Of a DNA stretch of 35,956 nucleotides, positions 26,996 through 35,639 are shown in pieces. Within the stretch, counting starts at the first letter, position 1. Each line of letters opens with the position of its first letter. Made by a program: the position numbers and the translations under genes. Below the pieces are notes generated by a model. That model did not search any database and was not told where the DNA came from. It saw only the letters and a list, made by a program, of their open reading frames with translations. Origin of the DNA: Gemmatimonadota bacterium (GTDB lineage: Bacteria > Gemmatimonadota > Gemmatimonadetes > Gemmatimonadales > GWC2-71-9); assembly GCA_016794805.1 (NCBI GenBank), contig JAEUJI010000152.1:1-35956 (forward strand), read 5' to 3'.

Positions 26996-28147
26996 GTGCG
27001 CTTCCTCGTCTGTCTGAGTCTCGTGATGCCGCTGGCGCTCTCCGCCCAGCAGCCGCCCAGCCGGGTTCTGGCCAAGCCGGACGCCGAGTTCGCGGAATCG
27101 TTCGACCAGGTCCTCGCGGTGAGCGAGCTTCCGTCAGGCAAGGTCCTCGTCACCGACCTCGGCCCCAAGGCGGTACTCCTCGCCGACTTCGCCAGCGGCA
27201 CCCAGACGAATGTGGGCCGGAACGGCCAGGGCCCCGGCGAATACCAGTTCCCGGGCGAGTTGCTGCCCTATCGCGGGGACTCGGTGCTGCTGGTGGACCG
27301 GGTCAGCCGCCGCTTCCTGCTCATCTCCCCCGACGGCAAGCTGGGTCGCACCATTCCATTCCCCGACGGCATCGGGGGCCTGCCCGAGCCGCGCGGCGCC
27401 GACCGGCAGGGCCGGCTCTACTTCCAGGCCAGCCCCTTCCGCGGCAGCCCGGGGAGCGGCATGGAGATCAGCGAGAACCTGCCGGACACCGTCCCCGTCA
27501 TCCGCTTCGATCCAGCCACGAAGAAGGTGGACACCATCACCCGGGTGAAGATCCCCGCGGTCAAGGTCCAGACCTCCGGCACCCAGAACAGCCGAATGGT
27601 GATGATGCGCTCCCAGCCCTTCGCCGCGGCGGACGACTGGGTGGTGACGCCGGAGGGGCGGGTGGCGGTGGCCCGCACCGGCGACTACCGGGTGGAGTGG
27701 TACGGCGGCGCGGCGCCGGTGCGTGGCGCGCCGGTGCGCTACGACCGGCTCAAGATCGCGGATGCCGACAAGAAGGTGTTCATGGCTGCCATGCGGAACA
27801 CCCGCAATCGCATCACGGTGACCGACGGTGGCTCCGGGCCGAGCGGCGGCGGCACGCCCCCGCGTCCTCCCGAGCCCGCCGCCGGCGATTTCGACTGGCC
27901 GGAGTATTTCCCCCCGTTCCCGGCCCGGTCGCTCCGGCTCGCCCCCGAGGGCCAGCTCTGGCTGCCCCGCTCCACCTCGGCCCGGGACTCGACGCCGGTG
28001 TACGACCTCTTCGATGCGAGCGGCAGGCACACCGGCCGCGTCACCCTGCCGCTGGGGCGCCGCCTTGTGGGCCTCGGGAAGGGCGTGCTCTACGCCACCC
28101 GCACTGACGAGGACGGCCTGCAGTGGCTGGAGCGGTACCGGCGGTAG
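26996..28147 (+). CDS. Secreted six-bladed beta-propeller protein (paralog 3)
   Basis: A 383-residue exported protein (signal peptide LVCLSLVMPLALSAQ). The propeller has VSELPSGKVLVTDLGPKAVL, GRNGQGPGEYQFPGELLPY, GDSVLLVDRVSRRFLLISP and LAPEGQLWLPRSTSARDS. GRNGQGPGE is the same motif that marks the B propellers downstream. VEWYGG and KKVFMAAM match the VDWR and DLFLSRF segments of the two minus-strand paralogs. The start is GTG with TGGAGG nine bases upstream. It converges on the first HTH gene with a 23-bp gap. Function unknown. Confidence 0.82.
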   Translation: MRFLVCLSLVMPLALSAQQPPSRVLAKPDAEFAESFDQVLAVSELPSGKVLVTDLGPKAVLLADFASGTQTNVGRNGQGPGEYQFPGELLPYRGDSVLLVDRVSRRFLLISPDGKLGRTIPFPDGIGGLPEPRGADRQGRLYFQASPFRGSPGSGMEISENLPDTVPVIRFDPATKKVDTITRVKIPAVKVQTSGTQNSRMVMMRSQPFAAADDWVVTPEGRVAVARTGDYRVEWYGGAAPVRGAPVRYDRLKIADADKKVFMAAMRNTRNRITVTDGGSGPSGGGTPPRPPEPAAGDFDWPEYFPPFPARSLRLAPEGQLWLPRSTSARDSTPVYDLFDASGRHTGRVTLPLGRRLVGLGKGVLYATRTDEDGLQWLERYRR

Positions 28148-28170
28148 CGGGCGTTCCCGCCGTGCCCGTC

Positions 28171-28935
28171 TCACCCTGACCCGACCGCCGCCCGGCCCGG
28201 ACCTCCGCGCCGGGCTTCTCCCGCCAGCACCTCCGGCATGCGGCGGGAGGGTTGCCGCCCCAGGCAGCCACTCCGCCGCAGAGCCGACTCCAGCAGCCAT
28301 TCCCACCCAGCGCGTCGGCTGACCTCCGTCCAGCGGAGGTCGGTCGCGAGGCGGAGCCAGCGCCGGAGGGTTCGCGGGTCCAGCCCCGCGAGATAGGCTT
28401 GCGCCTCGAGGGTGAGGCCGTGCCCCACCCCTGCCACGATCCGGGCCAGCTCCGCCAGACCCCGCCAGTCCCGCACTTCCAATGGCCCCAGCGCCCGCAG
28501 CCGGCGCGATAGGGTCCGGCCGGCGCGTGCGCCGCGGCCCGCGTGGAGACAGTCGAGCAGAAGGCCTCCGGCCGGGGAGAGCCCCAGCCGCAGTTCCACC
28601 CAGCGGGCGATGCTGGTGTCCGAAGGTACCGGGCGGTGGCGGACCGCTGCGATCACCCGCTGTTCAGGGGTGAGGTGGGCGAGGTCTCCGGGATAGAGGA
28701 AGGCCCAGGTGCCGGGCACCGGCTCGAATTCGGTCAGGGTACGGACGGGGATCCGGCGATCGGGGAGCCGGAACACCAGGGGCGCCCAGGGGGAGATCGC
28801 GTGGGCGCTGAGGGCGCGGGCCAGCGCCGGGATGCCGTCGGTCAGGTCGGCGGACAGCAGGGTCCCCAGCCCCAGGCAGAAGGGGCCGGCCGGCGTGAAG
28901 GCGGCGAACGGTGGTTCCAGGGCGAGCAGGGTCAC
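28171..28935 (-). CDS. HTH-type regulator of cassette 1 (receiver-like N-terminus)
   Basis: A 254-residue soluble protein. Residues ~1-125 form an alpha/beta domain with no clear phosphoacceptor Asp (degenerate receiver-like, tentative). The C-terminal third has SRRLRALGPLEVRDW, then LDPRTLRRWLRLATDL and RRAGWEWLLESALRRSG, resembling an AraC-type helix-turn-helix unit. The same segments appear in the 31888-32670 protein (NRRLAAFGPLRCREW, DPRTFRGW, GWEWKLEAMLRRFG), so they are paralogs. The GTG at 28935 is inferred from GGAGGA upstream; an in-frame upstream extension is possible. It is divergent from propeller A, so it probably controls that cassette. Confidence 0.7.
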   Translation of the reverse strand: MTLLALEPPFAAFTPAGPFCLGLGTLLSADLTDGIPALARALSAHAISPWAPLVFRLPDRRIPVRTLTEFEPVPGTWAFLYPGDLAHLTPEQRVIAAVRHRPVPSDTSIARWVELRLGLSPAGGLLLDCLHAGRGARAGRTLSRRLRALGPLEVRDWRGLAELARIVAGVGHGLTLEAQAYLAGLDPRTLRRWLRLATDLRWTEVSRRAGWEWLLESALRRSGCLGRQPSRRMPEVLAGEARRGGPGRAAVGSG

Positions 28936-28949
28936 ATGGCATCGGTCCT

Positions 28950-28970
28950 CCTCCCGCGCGGGGCGGGAGG
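28950..28970 (-). promoter_or_regulatory. Hairpin overlapping the HTH1 ribosome binding site
   Basis: CCTCCCG-N7-CGGGAGG is a perfect seven-base inverted repeat. In the HTH1 transcript its 3' arm includes GGAGG, the start of the gene's Shine-Dalgarno sequence, so the stem could mask translation initiation. It lies between the shared 12-mer and the GTG start. Confidence 0.4.
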
Positions 28971-28972
28971 GC

Positions 28973-28984
28973 GTGCAGGGGGTT
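28973..28984 (-). promoter_or_regulatory. Shared 12-mer upstream of HTH1
   Basis: AACCCCCTGCAC (minus strand) lies 37 bp upstream of the HTH1 start. The identical 12-mer lies 18 bp upstream of the HTH2 start (32689-32700). The equivalent placement in both divergent regions makes it a candidate operator or promoter part. Confidence 0.4.
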
Positions 28985-29053
28985 GAGAGAGTAGCTCCGC
29001 CGCAGCCCCGGCGCACCGGTGCCGGTCAGCCCCCTCCAGGACACGAACCGGCC

Positions 29054-30079
29054 ATGAGTGGCGCGATCCTGTCTGGAGTGCGGTGCCCTCCAGCCGTAGC
29101 GTGCGGGGTGCAGACCCGACCTCAGCGTCGTCCTCGCCGCCATCGTGCCGCCGCCACCGTCCTTCTGGTGGTATCGGTTGCGTTGGCCACCCGCCCCCTG
29201 GCCGCGCAGCGCTGCGGGCCGGAGGCGCTCCGCCTGGAGCAGCTGGCGGTACAGCCGCTGCCGCCGCACTTCGGCATTGATGGGGCGCTTTCGCTGGCGG
29301 ACGGGGGCTACGCCCTATGGTCGGCGGAGAGCGCCCTCCTCTTTATGTACCCGGATGGACTCCGGGAGCGGCGCGTCCTGCCGCCGCTGCTCCATCCCGT
29401 CGGCCTCGCCGCCGACCCGGATGGTTACCGCTTCCTCGATCGCGCCACCGGGGTCGAGTACCGGCTCGGGGCCGACAGCGTCCCGGAGCGGATCGGCGCC
29501 GTGCCGCTCGCGCCGGGAGAGGAACTCGACGCCGCCCGCTGGCGCGACGGCGGCTGGACCATCGGCCTCCGCGACACCCGCGCCCGGCGGTTCCTGGTGC
29601 GGCGGGTGGACGGGGCCGGGGTCACCACGCTGTTCGCCTCCGCCGCGGCAGACTCAGTCCTTCTCATCCCCCGCTATCACCTGAGCGAGACCGGGTCCGC
29701 CTTGCTGCTCACCCGGCTCACGGCGCCGTTCGAGGTGCTGCGGCTGACGGCTGCGACGGGAACGGTGGATACCCTCGCGGTCCCGTTCGGCGACGCGGCG
29801 CTCCGCCTGGCGCTGCCGGACACGGTGGCGCAGTGGCGTGCCCTCCCCGCCGTGGCCCTCGATTGCGGCTGGGTCCTCACCCTGAGCGACCTCCAGAGCG
29901 ACCGGCGGCTGCTGCTGCGGTACGACGCCGCGGGCGGGCTCGCCAAGGTAACGCCGCTCGATGCCCCCTTCGGGGTCATGGCCGGCCGGCCGGCGGAGGG
30001 CACGCTGCTCGCGGCCCGGCGGGCCGGGGAGCTGGAGCTGGTCTGGTATCAGTGGCGCTGGGTCCGGCAGGACCAATGA
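29054..30079 (+). CDS. Cassette 1 propeller A, exported
   Basis: An exported protein of 341 residues from ATG 29054; the hydrophobic signal is ATVLLVVSVALATRPLAAQ. Downstream GTG starts (29078, 29108) would give a more normal signal length, so the start is uncertain. The mature part is propeller-like (YALWSAESALLFMYPDG, HPVGLAADPDGYRFLDRATG, CGWVLTLSDLQSDRRLLLRY) and ends WYQWRWVRQDQ. WSAES, the SDxxSDRR blade and the W(Y/E)xWxWV end recur in the 33015-33938 protein. No enzyme motif is visible. It is the first gene of a three-gene plus-strand unit with the Cys-rich protein 29 bp downstream. Confidence 0.72.
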   Translation: MSGAILSGVRCPPAVACGVQTRPQRRPRRHRAAATVLLVVSVALATRPLAAQRCGPEALRLEQLAVQPLPPHFGIDGALSLADGGYALWSAESALLFMYPDGLRERRVLPPLLHPVGLAADPDGYRFLDRATGVEYRLGADSVPERIGAVPLAPGEELDAARWRDGGWTIGLRDTRARRFLVRRVDGAGVTTLFASAAADSVLLIPRYHLSETGSALLLTRLTAPFEVLRLTAATGTVDTLAVPFGDAALRLALPDTVAQWRALPAVALDCGWVLTLSDLQSDRRLLLRYDAAGGLAKVTPLDAPFGVMAGRPAEGTLLAARRAGELELVWYQWRWVRQDQ

Positions 30080-30108
30080 CATCCCGCACGAGGAAAGGAT
30101 TCGATCCG

Positions 30109-30567
30109 ATGAAACAGATGACACGCACCGGCGCGGCCCTGGCCGCCCTGCTGCTCACGCTTGCCGTCATGCCCGCGCGGGCGCAGGTCACCGCCTCCCT
30201 GGCGGCCGTGACCGGCATGGCCGGCGCCACCACGCTGGAGAAGACGCCCGGCTGCTGGGGCTGCGCCTATCCCTCGACCGGCGGGGTGTGCGTCGGGGGC
30301 TTCGTGCCCGGCTACTGGAACTGCACCCAGGTCTTCGGAAACTCCTGTTCCGTGAGCAGCCCCGGCTGCGGCGCGGGCGCCAGCCTGCCGCTCGATCCTG
30401 ACGGCGCCACGCAGTATGTCTCCCGCGGGCGGGTGCTCGGGATTGAGGCCGGGCTGACGATCGAGTCGCCTGAATTCCGGAACTGTGAGGGCGCCATCGT
30501 TGCGCGGCGTCAGGCGCCTGACCAGATTGCAGCCGTCCGGGACCGGACGGCGACCCTGACGCTCTGA
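30109..30567 (+). CDS. Cassette 1 small secreted Cys-rich protein
   Basis: A 152-residue exported protein (signal peptide GAALAALLLTLAVMPARAQ). The mature part holds seven cysteines at 49, 52, 61, 72, 80, 87 and 126: GCWGCAYPSTGGVC, VGGFVPGYWNC, NSCSVSSPGC, FRNCEGAI. The same CWxC, CVxGFxxGxxNC and late single Cys occur in the 33955-34398 protein with the same order and nearly the same spacing (3, 9, 11, 8, 7, 39 against 3, 13, 11, 7, 8, 44). Disulfides or a metal site are possible; the odd number leaves one cysteine free for a partner. The ATG follows GAGGAAAGG at slightly long spacing. Family not recognised. Confidence 0.8.
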   Translation: MKQMTRTGAALAALLLTLAVMPARAQVTASLAAVTGMAGATTLEKTPGCWGCAYPSTGGVCVGGFVPGYWNCTQVFGNSCSVSSPGCGAGASLPLDPDGATQYVSRGRVLGIEAGLTIESPEFRNCEGAIVARRQAPDQIAAVRDRTATLTL

Positions 30568-30589
30568 ACCCCGTCCCGGACTGGTTGCC

Positions 30590-31774
30590 ATGCGTGCCAT
30601 GACATCTGCCGGCCTGGTGCTGCTGCTTGCGGCGGCGCCGGCCGCGCTCCCACCCGGGTTGCCGTCCCGGGCGGACCTCGCTCCCGATCCCGCCTTCGTG
30701 CTGCCCGACAGCCTCCTGGCCCAGCTGACGCTGGTCACCGACCTGGCGCTCGACCCGGACGGCTCCCTGTACCTGGTGGACCGGAACCTCCCGGCCGTGC
30801 TGCACCTGGAGCGGAGCGGGGCGCTGCGCCGCATCATCGGCCGCCGGGGCGGCGGGCCGGGGGAGTTCAGCTACATCTACCAGGTGGGCGTCACCCGCGA
30901 CTCGCTCTGGGCGGTGGATCCCGGCCTGCGCCGGATCACCATCTTTCCGACCAGCGGCCGGGGGCAGCTGACCATCCCCTTCGGCTCCTCGCGGAACGAT
31001 GCCGCCAGCGCGGTGCGCGAGCCGGTCCGGCGCGGCATCCCCGCCGTGATGCTCGCCGATGGCGGCTTCCTGGTGGAAGACGCCCTCGGCATGGAATCCA
31101 CCGGCGGCGTGCCCACCAGCATCGCGGTGCTCCGCACCGACCGGGACTTCGTCCTCCGGGACACGGTGACCGTGCTGCCTTTCGACCACAGCCCGCTCCG
31201 GTTCGTCTATCGCAATGGCGAGTCACACTTCATGCAGCCGTTCAGCGACGACCCGACCATCGGCTACGCCTCGGACGGGTCGCTGATCGTCCGGGTCAAC
31301 CGTACTGCGGCGCGCGGAGCGGTGGAGAGCTACTTCACCGTCACCGCCTGGCGCGGCAACGGGGACCCGCTCTGGCAGCGGGAGGTGGCCTACCGGCCAG
31401 CCCGGATCACCCGCGCCATGGTGGACAGCGTGGCGGAGCTGCTGGGCGGAATCCAGGACCCGCAGATGCCGGCGCGCCCGGTGACGCCGGATTCGATCCG
31501 GGCCCGGCTGTACCGCCCGCCGATGCTGCCGCCGGTGGAGCAGGTGGTGGTGGGGCGGGACCAGAGCGTCTGGCTCAAGGTGCGGTTCGGCGATTCGCCG
31601 GTGGGGCGCGCCGAGTGGCTGCTGCTCTCGCCCCGCGGGTTCCCGCTCCGGCGGGTGAGCACCGACGCGCGGTTCCGGCTGCTGGAGGCGGAGCGGACGA
31701 TGCTCTGGGGGGTGGAGGGGGATCCGGAGGAGATTCCGCGGGTGGTGCGGTACCGGACGCCGCTGAGCAGTTAG
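30590..31774 (+). CDS. Cassette 1 propeller B, exported six-bladed type
   Basis: A 394-residue exported protein (signal peptide SAGLVLLLAAAPAALPPG). Blades include LALDPDGSLYLVDRNLPAVL, RRIIGRRGGGPGEFSYIYQV, RDSLWAVDPGLRRITIF and VVVGRDQSVWLKVRFGD. GRRGGGPGE and DSLWAxDxxLRRIxxF are shared with the cassette 2 protein at 34395-35639, and GRxGxGPGE also with 26996-28147. It starts 22 bp after the Cys-rich gene. Propellers of this type bind ligands or partners in the envelope; the exact role is unknown. Confidence 0.78.
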   Translation: MRAMTSAGLVLLLAAAPAALPPGLPSRADLAPDPAFVLPDSLLAQLTLVTDLALDPDGSLYLVDRNLPAVLHLERSGALRRIIGRRGGGPGEFSYIYQVGVTRDSLWAVDPGLRRITIFPTSGRGQLTIPFGSSRNDAASAVREPVRRGIPAVMLADGGFLVEDALGMESTGGVPTSIAVLRTDRDFVLRDTVTVLPFDHSPLRFVYRNGESHFMQPFSDDPTIGYASDGSLIVRVNRTAARGAVESYFTVTAWRGNGDPLWQREVAYRPARITRAMVDSVAELLGGIQDPQMPARPVTPDSIRARLYRPPMLPPVEQVVVGRDQSVWLKVRFGDSPVGRAEWLLLSPRGFPLRRVSTDARFRLLEAERTMLWGVEGDPEEIPRVVRYRTPLSS

Positions 31775-31801
31775 GCGGGTTAGTCGGGTGAAGGCAGGGC
31801 G

Positions 31802-31831
31802 ACCCCCGTGCCACCAGAGTGGCTCGGGGGT
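31802..31831. terminator. Strong hairpin between convergent cassette genes
   Basis: ACCCCCG-t-GCCAC-caga-GTGGC-t-CGGGGGT makes a 7 + 5 base-pair stem with one T-T mismatch and a four-base loop. It lies 28 bp after propeller B and 57 bp beyond the end of the convergent HTH2 gene, so it can serve both strands. No T tract follows it on the plus strand. Confidence 0.55.
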
Positions 31832-31887
31832 TGCTAGCTAATGCAGGCGTGGTAGGTGCAAATCGGCCGGGCGCGGCTGGGCCCGGC

Positions 31888-32670
<783 letters not shown>

Positions 32671-33014
32671 GGGGGTCCAGGTGGTACGGTGCAGGGGGTT
32701 TTGGCAAGTTAGCGATCCACGGCTCGCGGCGCCATCCGCTCCGCCGAGAGGGCCAGGGTCACCGGAGCGGTTGCGGGGCCTGCCGCGAGGCACTCGCAGG
32801 CAGGCCGACTTCCGGCGTTCGCTAGGGCACGGAGTTGGCATCCCGGAAACCGCGTAGAAATGCGCAGCCTGTGCATTGCGCATCAGCTCACGCGCAGCAA
32901 CTTAGGGCATTAAGGTGTCAATGAGTGGGCCACGAGATCGGGAGCCAGTATCGCTTGCGAAGGGTCGAGCGCGGGCACTGGTTCGAGGCAGCAGCCGACT
33001 TCTGGAGGTCTGAC
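32671..33014. promoter_or_regulatory. Divergent control region between HTH2 and propeller A' genes
   Basis: 344 bp without a confident gene. It contains the shared 12-mer AACCCCCTGCAC (minus, 32689-32700); two TGCGCA palindromes 16 bp apart (32861-32866 and 32877-32882), the first overlapping AATGC-N9-GCATT; and a 30-codon upstream reading frame starting ATGAGTGG at 32921 and ending TGA at 33011-33013, one base before the A' start. GC content falls visibly near 32850. No certain -35/-10 pair is assigned. Confidence 0.5.
32689..32700 (-). promoter_or_regulatory. Shared 12-mer upstream of HTH2
   Basis: AACCCCCTGCAC on the minus strand, identical to 28973-28984 upstream of HTH1, 18 bp before the HTH2 start. 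It is a candidate operator or promoter part of the cassette. Confidence 0.4.
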
Positions 33015-33938
33015 TTGCAGACGGTGTGGAGGCTTGGTTTCTGGCTCGTTGCAGGCCAGCTCGTCTTGGTACCCCATGAGATGCTGGCAACCTCGCAGGC
33101 TAGCCTTCAACTTACAGAGCAGAAGACCCTCTCGCTACCGTGGCGGCCTGCAGGCGCAGCGGTGCTCGAAGGCGTGCTCTTCGTTTGGTCTGCAGAGAGT
33201 CCAGTGGCCTACATTCTTGATGGGGACAGGCTCGACTCGATCGCCAGTCCTTTCCTGCGGCGCCCGCTCGGGGTACGGCCGGTTCACAACGGACGGGCGA
33301 TTGAGATACTTGCCAACGGCGGGGCCTCCAGCGTCACGGTTTCGCGTAGTGGATCTGTTCTCCGCGAGGTACCAACAACAGGCCTTGAGCCACTGTTGCA
33401 GTTCCAGTCAGTGCATGGGACTTCATCCGGATGGGCGGTGCTGGGTCAGGACTCATCTGGGATTGGCAGGCTTTTCCTAGTCCTCCCGGGTGGTCGGGCC
33501 CGCGAAGTTATGAGGAACGAGTTTCAAGGGAAACCGCCGGGGAGGGGGCTGGCCGTCGTCGACGGCCGCCTCCTGGTGCTCGGATGGCCTTCCGCCTTCG
33601 AAGCCGTGTGGGAAACCTACGAGGCGGGGTCACCCCCACTCCAGCTTATCCCGGAGGCTGTGCTTCGAGAGGTTGGCAATCCCGAGCACGACGACGGCCT
33701 ATGGATTCCGCTTGGCGTGGTGCCCCTCGATGTGGGATTCGTGATCACCTTCGCGGACATGAGAAGTGATCGCCGCATCGTCGCGGTCTACGGACCTCAC
33801 CTTGCCTTTCTGCGGGCTTCCCTCATGCGAGGTCAGTTCGCCTTCGTCGCTGGCGATCCCCCGCGCCGTCAGTTATGGGCTGTCCGCGTTCTGGAATCGG
33901 CTGAAATCACAATGTATGAATGGTCATGGGTACCCTGA
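33015..33938 (+). CDS. Cassette 2 propeller A', exported
   Basis: A 307-residue exported protein. The start is TTG 33015, chosen because GGAGG (33004-33008) lies six bases upstream and because it gives a normal signal peptide (MQTVWRLGFWLVAGQLVLV); an in-frame GTG at 32925 would add 30 unlikely residues. The mature part parallels cassette 1 A: VLFVWSAESPVAYILDGD, GFVITFADMRSDRRIVAVY, and the end ITMYEWSWVP. Codon use is less GC-biased than upstream genes. The Cys-rich gene follows 16 bp downstream. Function unknown. Confidence 0.75.
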   Translation: MQTVWRLGFWLVAGQLVLVPHEMLATSQASLQLTEQKTLSLPWRPAGAAVLEGVLFVWSAESPVAYILDGDRLDSIASPFLRRPLGVRPVHNGRAIEILANGGASSVTVSRSGSVLREVPTTGLEPLLQFQSVHGTSSGWAVLGQDSSGIGRLFLVLPGGRAREVMRNEFQGKPPGRGLAVVDGRLLVLGWPSAFEAVWETYEAGSPPLQLIPEAVLREVGNPEHDDGLWIPLGVVPLDVGFVITFADMRSDRRIVAVYGPHLAFLRASLMRGQFAFVAGDPPRRQLWAVRVLESAEITMYEWSWVP

Positions 33939-33954
33939 CGACAAGGAGTCTACC

Positions 33955-34398
33955 ATGAAGCGAATGAGCATCGCTCTACTCGTCCTGTGCTTTGTGAGCG
34001 CGGCGAGGCTTGCCGCCCAAGCCTCACCCCAAGGCCCTGGGAACGGCGGGTTCCCATGCTGGCGTTGCATGTGGGACAACTGGAACTGGCCACCGCAGGA
34101 GTGGTGCGTCTCAGGGTTCGGGTCGGGCGCTCAAAATTGCGTGAGCGGCACCGGCTGGTGCGCGGAGATCAACCCTGATGCTTGCATCTGGACTGGGGCG
34201 CTGAGGACGGACAGCCATCAACTCCTAGCCGACGGCTCGCTTTGGAGCGCGTCGACAACTTGGCGCCTGGATAAAGTGGAGCGGCCCGGTGGTGGCAGGA
34301 CGGAGGTACGCGCTTGCTCGGGGGTCGTACTTGCCGCATTCTACTCCAGTACCGAGGCGGAGCTCCTGCGGCGCGGGCTGCGAGCTGTTCGCTTGTGA
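33955..34398 (+). CDS. Cassette 2 small secreted Cys-rich protein
   Basis: A 147-residue exported protein (signal peptide IALLVLCFVSAARLAAQ). Mature cysteines at 35, 38, 51, 62, 69, 77 and 121 match the cassette 1 protein: PCWRCMWDNWNW, EWCVSGFGSGAQNC, GTGWCAEINPDAC, VRACSGVVLA. It is rich in Trp near the N-terminus. AAGGAG lies seven bases before the ATG, a strong site suggesting high expression. The stop overlaps the GTG of the next gene. The family was not recognised; structural, binding or signalling roles are all open. Confidence 0.8.
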   Translation: MKRMSIALLVLCFVSAARLAAQASPQGPGNGGFPCWRCMWDNWNWPPQEWCVSGFGSGAQNCVSGTGWCAEINPDACIWTGALRTDSHQLLADGSLWSASTTWRLDKVERPGGGRTEVRACSGVVLAAFYSSTEAELLRRGLRAVRL

Positions 34399-35639
34399 CG
34401 CTGCTCCACAAGTGCTTGGCGTCTTGGACCTTGGCGTTCAGTATCCCTCACGTGGTGTTGGTAACGTGGAAGGGTCGTCACGGCTTGCGAACGCTCCAAG
34501 CTACCGCAACGATCTGCGCAGGCCTCATTTTCGCGGCACCAGGCGCGGCGCAGAACAACTTGGTTGCAGAACGTCAATTGCGGCTGCTTCGCAGGCTGGT
34601 GACCGAAGTCGAAGGCGTCCAAGCGACCCGAGTCGCGTTGGCTGAGGACGGTCGCGTTCTCGTTGCGGACCCATCTGCCCCGACGGTGTGGGTATACCCT
34701 TCGGGTCCCGGGGAACCCGTCCGAATAGGCAGGCGGGGGCAGGGCCCAGGGGAACTTGGCTACCCGGGTGCAATTGGCCTCGTCGGCGACAGTTTATGGG
34801 CCGCCGACTTGGCTCTTCGACGAATTTCCGTCTTCCGACTGGACGGATCACTCGTACGGGATGAACCTCTGGGCGCGGTTTCCATCGGCCCAAGGCGATT
34901 GCCGCCCGTGCCGCGTGCGCTCCTTCCTGATGGGCGAATTGTGGCTGTTGTAGAGCCCGCCCTTGGACCCCCCGGAGAATCAGGCGCTCGCGCTGTGGTG
35001 CTGATCCTCTCGCCTAGAGGCGATGTGGTGGCGAATCCTGTGTCGCTATCGCGGGAGCACAGTCTGCTCATCGTCAAGGGCTCTGTCGTACAGGCGGATG
35101 TGCGGATTCCCCAGCCGTTCGACGACTCGGCCCTTTGGGGACTTTCCCGTGGGTCGCAGGGATTGATCGTTGTGGACCGGCAATGGCCGGGTGGTAATCC
35201 AGGGGAAGTCAGGGTCATGCGTGTCAGCTTTGGCGGAGACACCCTCGCCAGTGCGGTTCTACGGTACGAGCCGCTCCCCTTGGGCGGCGACGTGCGGGAT
35301 AGCATGGCGGCGGCCTTGGCCCTTGGCCCCGAGCGGTTCTTTAACGGGCGCGATGACGCTGCGGCGCGGATTCGACCACTCATCTACGTCCCGTCATTCA
35401 GGCCCGCAGTCGTGGGCCTGGTTGTTGGAGCAGATGGGACCGTTCTGCTCCGAGCGGCAGGCGAGAGCCCTCAAGCTGCTCGTTGGGACATTCTGGGCCC
35501 GGATCTCAAACGCGAAGGCTTCGTATGGCTCCGGCCCGACGATGTGGTCGTGCATGCTTCTGGGAGCCAGATCTGGGTCTTCGAGCCTGGGGAGGAACTG
35601 AACTCACTGTGTGCATATCAGCTGACACCTCGAATGTGA
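34395..35639 (+). CDS. Cassette 2 propeller B', exported six-bladed type
   Basis: A protein of 414 residues from a GTG in a GTGA overlap with the Cys-rich gene; a later start near 34458 would place the signal (TICAGLIFAAPGAAQ) closer to the N-terminus and is possible. Blades include ALAEDGRVLVADPSAPTVWV, IGRRGQGPGELGYPGAIGLV, GDSLWAADLALRRISVFRL and VGLVVGADGTVLLRAAGESP. The GRRGxGPGE and DSLWAxDxxLRRIxxF motifs match cassette 1 B. GC is lower than in cassette 1. It is the last gene of the window. Confidence 0.76.
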   Translation: MTLLHKCLASWTLAFSIPHVVLVTWKGRHGLRTLQATATICAGLIFAAPGAAQNNLVAERQLRLLRRLVTEVEGVQATRVALAEDGRVLVADPSAPTVWVYPSGPGEPVRIGRRGQGPGELGYPGAIGLVGDSLWAADLALRRISVFRLDGSLVRDEPLGAVSIGPRRLPPVPRALLPDGRIVAVVEPALGPPGESGARAVVLILSPRGDVVANPVSLSREHSLLIVKGSVVQADVRIPQPFDDSALWGLSRGSQGLIVVDRQWPGGNPGEVRVMRVSFGGDTLASAVLRYEPLPLGGDVRDSMAAALALGPERFFNGRDDAAARIRPLIYVPSFRPAVVGLVVGADGTVLLRAAGESPQAARWDILGPDLKREGFVWLRPDDVVVHASGSQIWVFEPGEELNSLCAYQLTPRM

